10,733 nucleotides of DNA, taken from JAMXLO01 sp041487355. GTDB lineage: Bacteria > Pseudomonadota > Alphaproteobacteria > Acetobacterales > Acetobacteraceae. A program made the translations under genes and the position numbers. Under the pieces are notes generated by a model that was not told where the DNA came from, searched no databases, and worked only from the letters and a program-made list of their open reading frames with translations. This document shows, piece by piece, positions 6,164 to 10,733 of the stretch (within the stretch, counting starts at the first letter, position 1; every line of letters begins with the position of its first letter). The stretch spans positions 1 through 10,733 of the forward strand of contig JBGPND010000181.1 of assembly GCA_041487355.1 (NCBI GenBank), in the 5' to 3' direction.

Positions 6164-7372
6164 ATGACCGACGTGCTTGCGCCACCGGAAGAAGTTGCGA
6201 TCGCCGCTGCCGTGGCCGAGGCGGGTGCGGCGCGGGAGCCTCTTCTGATTGCCGGCAACGGCACGAAGTCGGCGATGCTGCGCCCGGTGCAGGCGGCGCG
6301 CAGCCTTTCCACCCGCAACCACGCCGGCATCACGCTCTACTCGCCGAACGAGCTGATCGTCTCGGCGCGCGCCGGAACACCGCTGGCGGAGATCGAGGCC
6401 ACGCTGGCCGAGCATGGTCAGCACATCATCGGCGAACCGCCCGATCTCTCATCCGTGTTCGGTGTGGCGCAACCACAGACGGTTGGCGGCGTGATCGCGA
6501 CCAACCTGTCCGGCCCCCGACGCGTCGCCTGGGGAGCGATGCGCGACCACGTGCTCGGCATACGGGCGGTCACCGGACGCGGGGAGGTGATCCGCTCGGG
6601 CGGACGTGTGCTGAAGAACGTCACCGGTCTCGATCTGTGCAAGCTGCTCACCGGCAGCCATGGCACGCTGGGCGTGATCACCGAGGTCACGCTGAAGGTG
6701 CTTCCGGCGCCGGAAGCGGTCGGCACAGTGGTGCTGCCCGGCCTGGATGCGGTGGCGGGCGTGGCGGCATTGTCTGCCGCGCTCGGCTCGCCGTTCGGCG
6801 TGTCCGCCGCCGCGTGGTTGCCGGCCGAAGCTGCTGCCCGCATACCGGCGCTCGCCGGCCTCGGCCGGTCCGTCGCGTTGGCGCGCATCGAGGACTTCGC
6901 TTCGTCGGTGGCCTATCGGACCGCAAGGCTGCGTGAGGTACTAAACCATGCCGGGTCGGAGATACTTGACGATGCAACGTCCCGTGCGGTCTGGCGGGCG
7001 GTCCGCGACCTCGCACCATTGGCCGCAAGCGGGGGCGATGCGGTCTGGCGGGTGTCGGTGCGACCTTCAGCCGGTCCCGCCGTGCTGAGCGCCGTGACCG
7101 ATGAGTTCGGCGCGAATGGCTTCCTCGATTGGGGCGGCGGCCTGGTCTGGATCGCCGGCCCCGGCACGGCAGCGGCGCATGCGTCGGTGGAGGCTGCCGC
7201 ACGGGCCGCCGGCGGCACCTGGATGCTGATGCGCGCGGCCGAACCGCTGCGGGTGGCGGTGCATGTCATCCCGCCCCAACCGGAGCCGCTGGCGCGCATC
7301 ACGCGGCGCGTGAAGGCCGCGCTCGACCCTCACGGCATACTCAATCCCGGCCGGATGTACGCGGGGCTGTAG
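6164..7372 (+). CDS. glcE: Glycolate oxidase FAD-binding subunit GlcE
   Basis: GlcE is the second flavin-type subunit of the membrane-associated GlcDEF complex, which oxidises glycolate to glyoxylate and passes electrons to the respiratory chain. The 402-residue protein has an FAD-binding type 4 (PCMH) domain over about 1-185 with GNGTK (31-35), YSPNELIVSARAGTPL, FGVAQPQTVGGVIATN (99-114) and GLDLCKLLTGSHGTLGVITE (155-174). It ends with DPHGILNPGRMY, the conserved C-terminus of this family. Compared with GlcD the oxidase C-terminal domain is shortened, as is normal for GlcE. I chose ATG 6164, since the upstream GTG at 6125 lies inside the antitoxin gene and adds unrelated residues. The next gene follows after 5 nt. 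No glcD lies upstream in this window; in the common arrangement it precedes glcE directly. Confidence 0.92.
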   Translation: MTDVLAPPEEVAIAAAVAEAGAAREPLLIAGNGTKSAMLRPVQAARSLSTRNHAGITLYSPNELIVSARAGTPLAEIEATLAEHGQHIIGEPPDLSSVFGVAQPQTVGGVIATNLSGPRRVAWGAMRDHVLGIRAVTGRGEVIRSGGRVLKNVTGLDLCKLLTGSHGTLGVITEVTLKVLPAPEAVGTVVLPGLDAVAGVAALSAALGSPFGVSAAAWLPAEAAARIPALAGLGRSVALARIEDFASSVAYRTARLREVLNHAGSEILDDATSRAVWRAVRDLAPLAASGGDAVWRVSVRPSAGPAVLSAVTDEFGANGFLDWGGGLVWIAGPGTAAAHASVEAAARAAGGTWMLMRAAEPLRVAVHVIPPQPEPLARITRRVKAALDPHGILNPGRMYAGL

Positions 7373-7377
7373 AACGC

Positions 7378-7635
7378 ATGGACATTCCCACGAGTGTCAT
7401 CGTGCCGATCTACATCGCCAGCTTCATCCTGCTGGCCTATCAATATTTCCGCATCGATCCCGACCGGCGGCTGCTCAATCCGCACTTCGGACTGATGCTG
7501 GGCGCAATCGTGCTCATGCTTGTGCAGGTCCTGCTGCCCGATCCGTCCCTGTCGATGGTGCTGTTCCTGCTTGCACTGTTCTGGCTGGGCCTGTCGCTCT
7601 ATCTGTTCCGCCATCTGCCGCCGCCCAGGCACTGA
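7378..7635 (+). CDS. Small membrane protein with three predicted transmembrane helices, between glcE and glcF
   Basis: I do not recognise this 85-residue protein. It is strongly hydrophobic, with three membrane segments at about 4-22, 37-53 and 58-77, separated by a basic loop (YFRIDPDRRLLNPHFG) and a short DPSL turn, and it ends in RHLPPPRH. There is no signal peptide beyond the first helix and no cysteine or histidine cluster inside the membrane that would suggest haem or metal binding. It starts 5 nt after glcE and stops 3 nt before glcF, so it is almost certainly translated with them. GlcE and GlcF have no obvious membrane anchor, so an anchoring, assembly or quinone-docking role in the complex is my inference. 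It could equally be an unrelated small protein retained in the operon. Confidence 0.78.
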   Translation: MDIPTSVIVPIYIASFILLAYQYFRIDPDRRLLNPHFGLMLGAIVLMLVQVLLPDPSLSMVLFLLALFWLGLSLYLFRHLPPPRH

Positions 7636-7638
7636 GCC

Positions 7639-8967
7639 ATGCAGACCAGTTTCTCCGCCGAGCAGTTGCGCGATCCCGATACGGCTTCGTCCAATCAGGT
7701 GCTGCGCACCTGCGTGCATTGCGGTTTCTGCACCGCGACCTGTCCGACATTCCTGCTGCTGGGCGATGAACTCGACAGCCCGCGCGGGCGCATCTACCTG
7801 ATCAAGGACATGCTGGAGACGGGCCGGCCCGCCACCGAGGAGGTCGTGCGCCACATCGACCGCTGCCTCTCCTGCCTCGCCTGCATGACCACCTGCCCGT
7901 CCGGCGTGAACTACATGCATCTGGTGGATCACGCGCGCCGCTACATCGAAGAGACCTATCGGCGCCCCTGGCACGACCGCACGCTGCGCGCGGTTCTCGG
8001 CGTGGTACTGCCGCGGCCCGCGCTGTTCCGCCTGGCGCTGTCCGCCGCCCGCCTCGGGCGCCCGCTCGCTTCGCTGATCCCCGCATCGGGTCGCCTCGGC
8101 CGGCGCCTGCGCGCGATGCTTGCATTGCTGCCAGACACGCTGCCCGCGCCAAGCCCGGTCGAGACGCCGCAGGTCCATCGCGCCCAAGGCGAGCGCCGCG
8201 CCCGCGTGGCGCTGCTCGCCGGTTGCGCCCAGCAGGTGCTCGCACCGCGGATCAACGAGGCGACGATCGGGCTGCTCACGCGGCTTGGCGTGGAGGTGGT
8301 GGTTGCGCGTGGCGCCGGTTGCTGTGGCGCGCTCACCCACCACATGGGTCGGCACGTTGCGGCGATGGCCAGCGCGCGGGCGAACATCGAGGCGTGGAGC
8401 CGTGAAATCGAAGGCGAGGGGCTGGATGCCATCGTCATCAACACCTCCGGCTGCGGCACCACGGTGAAGGACTACGGCTTCATGTTCCGTTCGGAACCTG
8501 AGCCATTGCGGGACCGGGCGGAGCAGGTCTCGGCGCTGGCGCGCGATATCAGCGAGTTCCTCGCCCGGTTCGGCTATGCGCCGACACGCGAAAGCCCGGA
8601 CCTGACGGTGGCCTATCACTCCGCCTGCAGCCTGCAGCATGGCCAGCAGGTCACCACACAGCCGAAGGCGCTGTTGCAGCGTGCCGGTTTCACCGTGGTC
8701 GAACCGGTGGAGCCGCATATCTGCTGTGGCTCGGCGGGAACCTACAATCTGCTGCAGCCGGAAATCGCCGAGCGGCTGCGCGAGCGCAAGCTAGGCAATC
8801 TGCGCGCCACGAACCCGGACCTGGTCGCCGCCGGCAATATCGGCTGCATCACGCAGCTCGGTGGCGGCGGGATCCCGGTAATGCACACGATCGAGCTGCT
8901 CGACTGGATGGCCGGCGGCCCTCCGCCCGCGGCGCTCGCGCAACTGCGAAGCCGAGGGCCCGCCTGA
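7639..8967 (+). CDS. glcF: Glycolate oxidase iron-sulfur subunit GlcF
   Basis: GlcF is the electron-transfer subunit of glycolate oxidase. Two ferredoxin-type [4Fe-4S] motifs stand near the N-terminus: CVHCGFCTATCP (Cys25, 28, 31, 35) and CLSCLACMTTCP (Cys76, 79, 82, 86). The C-terminal half carries two cysteine-rich CCG domains: GCAQQ near 196, then GCCGALTHHMG with the Cys-Cys at 228-229, and C330, then ICCGSAGTYN with Cys362-363, followed by C403. These CCG domains bind further Fe-S centres in heterodisulfide-reductase and glycolate-oxidase-like proteins. The 442 residues are near the family length and all signature cysteines are present, so it should be functional. The stop overlaps the next start as TGATG. 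The best-fitting partner is GlcE upstream; without glcD in view, a related 2-hydroxyacid dehydrogenase is a possible alternative. Confidence 0.94.
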   Translation: MQTSFSAEQLRDPDTASSNQVLRTCVHCGFCTATCPTFLLLGDELDSPRGRIYLIKDMLETGRPATEEVVRHIDRCLSCLACMTTCPSGVNYMHLVDHARRYIEETYRRPWHDRTLRAVLGVVLPRPALFRLALSAARLGRPLASLIPASGRLGRRLRAMLALLPDTLPAPSPVETPQVHRAQGERRARVALLAGCAQQVLAPRINEATIGLLTRLGVEVVVARGAGCCGALTHHMGRHVAAMASARANIEAWSREIEGEGLDAIVINTSGCGTTVKDYGFMFRSEPEPLRDRAEQVSALARDISEFLARFGYAPTRESPDLTVAYHSACSLQHGQQVTTQPKALLQRAGFTVVEPVEPHICCGSAGTYNLLQPEIAERLRERKLGNLRATNPDLVAAGNIGCITQLGGGGIPVMHTIELLDWMAGGPPPAALAQLRSRGPA

Positions 8968-9569
8968 TGCTTGCACTCACAGGCCGCGCCGCGCCAGCAT
9001 CGGCCATGCGACGCATTCTGCTGCTGATCCTGCTGCTATGTGCGGTGCCGGCTTTCGCCCAGAACGCGGGCGGGCCAGCCGCGGAGAAGCGCGCCGCGCT
9101 AGACAAGCTGCTCGGCGCGCTGAAATCCGCGGCAAGCGAGGAGGTTGCCGGCCCGTTGGAGCAGCAGATCAGACAGCTCTGGCTGAATGCCGGTACGCCC
9201 GCGGTCACGCTGCTGATGAGTCGTGGCCTGCGCGAGCTGAAGGCCGACTCCAACCAGGATGCCATCGAGGACTTCACCGCCGCGATCACGCTCGATCCGA
9301 ATCTGGCGGAGGCGTACCACCAGCGCGCCATCGCCCGCTTCTCGGCCGGCGACACGCCGGGCGCGATCGCCGACATCCAGACGACGCTGCAACGCGAGCC
9401 GCGCAGCTTTGCCGCGCTGGAAACGCTGACCGCGATCGCCGAGTCACGCAAGGACTGGAAGGGCGCCTATGAGGCCTGGCAGAAGGTTTTGGAAATCGAT
9501 CCCAGGACCCCGGGTGGCCAGGAGCGCCTGAAGGACCTGCGCCGCCACGCCCTCGGCGAGGAAGCGTAG
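8967..9569 (+). CDS. Secreted tetratricopeptide-repeat protein
   Basis: A 200-residue protein with an N-terminal signal peptide and about three TPR units, a helical scaffold for protein-protein contacts, probably in the periplasm. The hydrophobic core ILLLILLLCAVPAF is followed by a likely cleavage site after AFA (residue 31). TPR-like pairs cover about 79-112, 113-146 and 147-180, with typical ITLDPNLAEAYHQRAIA and VLEIDPRTPGG turns. The start at 8967 overlaps the glcF stop (TGATG) and has a GAGG about 10 nt upstream. ATG 9006 would remove 13 residues and leave a more standard signal peptide, so the true start is open. Its substrate or partner is unknown. Position suggests co-transcription with glcEF, but nothing in the sequence links a TPR protein to glycolate oxidation. 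Confidence 0.85.
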   Translation: MLALTGRAAPASAMRRILLLILLLCAVPAFAQNAGGPAAEKRAALDKLLGALKSAASEEVAGPLEQQIRQLWLNAGTPAVTLLMSRGLRELKADSNQDAIEDFTAAITLDPNLAEAYHQRAIARFSAGDTPGAIADIQTTLQREPRSFAALETLTAIAESRKDWKGAYEAWQKVLEIDPRTPGGQERLKDLRRHALGEEA

Positions 9570-9641
9570 CGGCGGAGAGCCTGGCCGCTCACACACGAGG
9601 TTTGGGAGCGCATCGGCGCAAAGAAGACACGGCTGGACCAG

Positions 9642-10349
9642 TTGCGTCCGCTTGTGGCGAAGAGCCTGGCCGCGCTCGATGCGTGGTACGACGTCGAGCT
9701 GACCTACACGTCCAACGCGATCGAGGGAAACACGCTCACCCGCAGCGAGACCGCGATCGTGCTGGAGAAGGGGATCACGATCGGCGGGAAGCCGCTCAAG
9801 GATCACCTCGAGGCGCTTGGCCACAAGGATGCGCTCGATTGCGTGCGGGCACTCGCGGCACGTGACGAAACCCTGCGCGAGGCTGACATCCGCGAAATAC
9901 ATCGCCTCGTGCTGGCCCGCGTCGATCCGCGGGAAGCCGGACAATACAGCCGCCACCAGCGTGCGATTGCCGGCTCCCCATTGCTGCTTGCCTCGCCCGC
10001 GGAAATTCCGGCTCTGATGGGAGATTTCGCGCGCTGGCTTGCGACCATGCCCGCCGCGCCACGAACCGCCTTCGAGGCGCATGCCAGGCTGGTCACGATT
10101 CATCCATTCAGTGACGGGAAAGGACGCTCGGCCCGGTTGCTGATGAATCTTGTCCTGCTGAAGGCTGGATATCCGCCCGTTGTCATCGGGCCGGAACAGC
10201 GCGTCGGCTATATCGACGCATTGCAGGCGCTGCAGCTCCAACATGATGCGGCACCCTACGACCGCTTCATGGCGGAACGTCTGGACGCGAGCCTGGACCA
10301 TCACCTTGCATTGCTCGCGAGGGGACTTGAGCAGCCCGGCACGCGCTGA
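9642..10349 (+). CDS. Fic-family protein with unusual start and altered Fic motif
   Basis: Fic enzymes usually transfer AMP from ATP to target proteins. This 235-residue reading carries an N-terminal autoinhibitory motif SNAIEGN (24-30), fitting (S/T)xxxE(G/N) of N-terminally inhibited Fic proteins, and the catalytic loop HPFSDGKGRSAR at 154-165. The catalytic His and the metal-binding Asp are present, but the Asn of the canonical HPFx(D/E)GNGR is Lys160 (codon AAA at 10119-10121). The family usually continues upstream: the same frame is open back to 9570 and reads WERIGAKKTRLDQLRPL, which looks like genuine coding sequence, yet contains no ATG or GTG before 9642. The start given is a TTG at 9642; GTG 9654 is the other choice. 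The gene may therefore be decaying. It lies in the same frame as the preceding TPR gene, behind its TAG. Confidence 0.78.
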   Translation: MRPLVAKSLAALDAWYDVELTYTSNAIEGNTLTRSETAIVLEKGITIGGKPLKDHLEALGHKDALDCVRALAARDETLREADIREIHRLVLARVDPREAGQYSRHQRAIAGSPLLLASPAEIPALMGDFARWLATMPAAPRTAFEAHARLVTIHPFSDGKGRSARLLMNLVLLKAGYPPVVIGPEQRVGYIDALQALQLQHDAAPYDRFMAERLDASLDHHLALLARGLEQPGTR

Positions 10350-10414
10350 GCAAGGCCGGGGGTGAGCGGCAGGTGCGGTCTCATACCGCCGAGCGCAGGT
10401 CCTGATTTGTAATC

Positions 10415-10441
10415 GTCGTTCTCGCGCAAGCAGGAACCCAG
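10415..10441 (+). repeat. Dispersed repeat copy 1 (degenerate)
   Basis: A 27-base unit beginning GTCGTTCTCGCGCAAGC resembles the common alphaproteobacterial intergenic repeat with a consensus near GTCATTCCCGCG...CCCAG. It matches the complement of 10529-10555 at 21 of 27 positions, and all six differences are transitions. The internal palindrome (CTCGC/GCAGG region) is partly broken. Confidence 0.7.
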
Positions 10442-10528
10442 AGCCGAAACAAAATTGCCGGTCTCACTGGATGCCCGTGTTCGAGCGTGTGAATGAATCC
10501 ATCCCTATCTCAGCGGTGACGGTGACCA

Positions 10529-10555
10529 CTGGGTCCCCGCTTGTGCGGGGATGAC
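10529..10555 (-). repeat. Dispersed repeat copy 2, inverted
   Basis: The unit CTGGGTCCCCGCTTGTGCGG and the following GGATGAC is a better-preserved copy of the same repeat on the opposite strand. Its own CCCCGC/GCGGGG stem (10535-10540 with 10545-10550) makes a tight hairpin with loop TTGT. With copy 1 it forms an inverted pair separated by 87 nt. Confidence 0.75.
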
Positions 10556-10609
10556 AACCTATTGGATCGGTCCGCCTGTCTCGTCACCCCCCGCGCTAGA
10601 GCGCTTTCA

Positions 10610-10732
10610 TCATGACTGGAAATAACCGGCATGGCGGATGAAGTTTTTGCACTCCTGTGGCGACACGCAGTCGGTGATGGACCCGAGCGCCTTCCAGAGA
10701 GCATCGACCGTCCGAAGAGCCTTCGCTCGTAG
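10610..10732 (-). mobile_element. C-terminal end of an IS630-like transposase, cut by the window edge
   Basis: The minus strand from 10732 reads LRAKALRTVDALWKALGSIT, then DCVSPQECKNFIRHAGYFQS and a TGA stop (10610-10612). The VDALWKxLGSITDxxSPQECxNFxxHAGY pattern is the usual C-terminal end of IS630-family DDE transposases, after the catalytic residues. Only 40 codons lie in the window, so the DDE triad cannot be checked. IS630 elements insert at TA; a TA at 10597-10598 just beyond the stop could mark the end of the element. Whether the copy is complete depends on the sequence beyond 10733. Confidence 0.72.
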
Positions 10733-10733
10733 C

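Larger units (their letters stand above)
10350..10609. other. Non-coding stretch between the Fic gene and the transposase remnant
   Basis: No convincing gene is seen on either strand. It holds two copies of a dispersed repeat in inverted orientation (10415-10441 and 10529-10555) and ends at CTAGAGCGC just before the transposase stop. A GTCTCATACC at 10378-10387 also occurs at 5155-5164, directly upstream of the other palindromic block, in both cases soon after a gene end. Confidence 0.6.

Overview
The window is GC-rich DNA with dense, almost entirely plus-strand genes in short-gap operons. The gene types point to an alphaproteobacterium, and Rhodospirillales/Acetobacteraceae is my best guess: elongation factor P next to an inositol-monophosphatase-family gene, a glycolate oxidase glcE/glcF pair, and the dispersed palindromes whose spurious translations read 'MAGLVPAI' or 'GTSPAMTG'. 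No rRNA, tRNA or CRISPR array is visible.

Block 1 (68-5143) is one probable operon. It runs efp, a SuhB/IMPase-family phosphatase, then three genes that look like one envelope machine: a secreted proline-rich protein with a divergent OmpA-like domain, a four-helix MotA/TolQ/ExbB-type proton-channel subunit with a long cytoplasmic tail, and a MotB-like protein with one membrane helix, a membrane Asp, about 335 residues of predicted coiled coil and an intact OmpA/MotB peptidoglycan-binding domain. No flagellar, Tol, Ton or Zorya effector genes accompany it. I regard this stator-like module as the most interesting system here.

Block 2 (5144-6156) is an accessory, decaying stretch. It holds a 170-bp nested palindromic element, a probable decayed antitoxin on the minus strand, and a HigB/HigA-type toxin-antitoxin pair. 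The toxin seems to have lost its middle in frame while the antitoxin is intact.

Block 3 (6164-9569) is a glycolate-oxidase-type operon: glcE, an unrecognised 85-residue three-helix membrane protein, glcF, and a secreted TPR protein, with junctions of 5 nt, 3 nt and a TGATG overlap. The FAD catalytic subunit glcD is not in the window. The antitoxin gene lies 7 nt upstream of glcE.

Block 4 (9570-10733) holds a Fic-family gene with no good start codon and an altered Fic motif, then non-coding DNA with two inverted copies of a dispersed repeat, and finally the last 40 codons of an IS630-like transposase on the minus strand, cut by the window edge.

All family assignments come from reading motifs by eye; no search was run.
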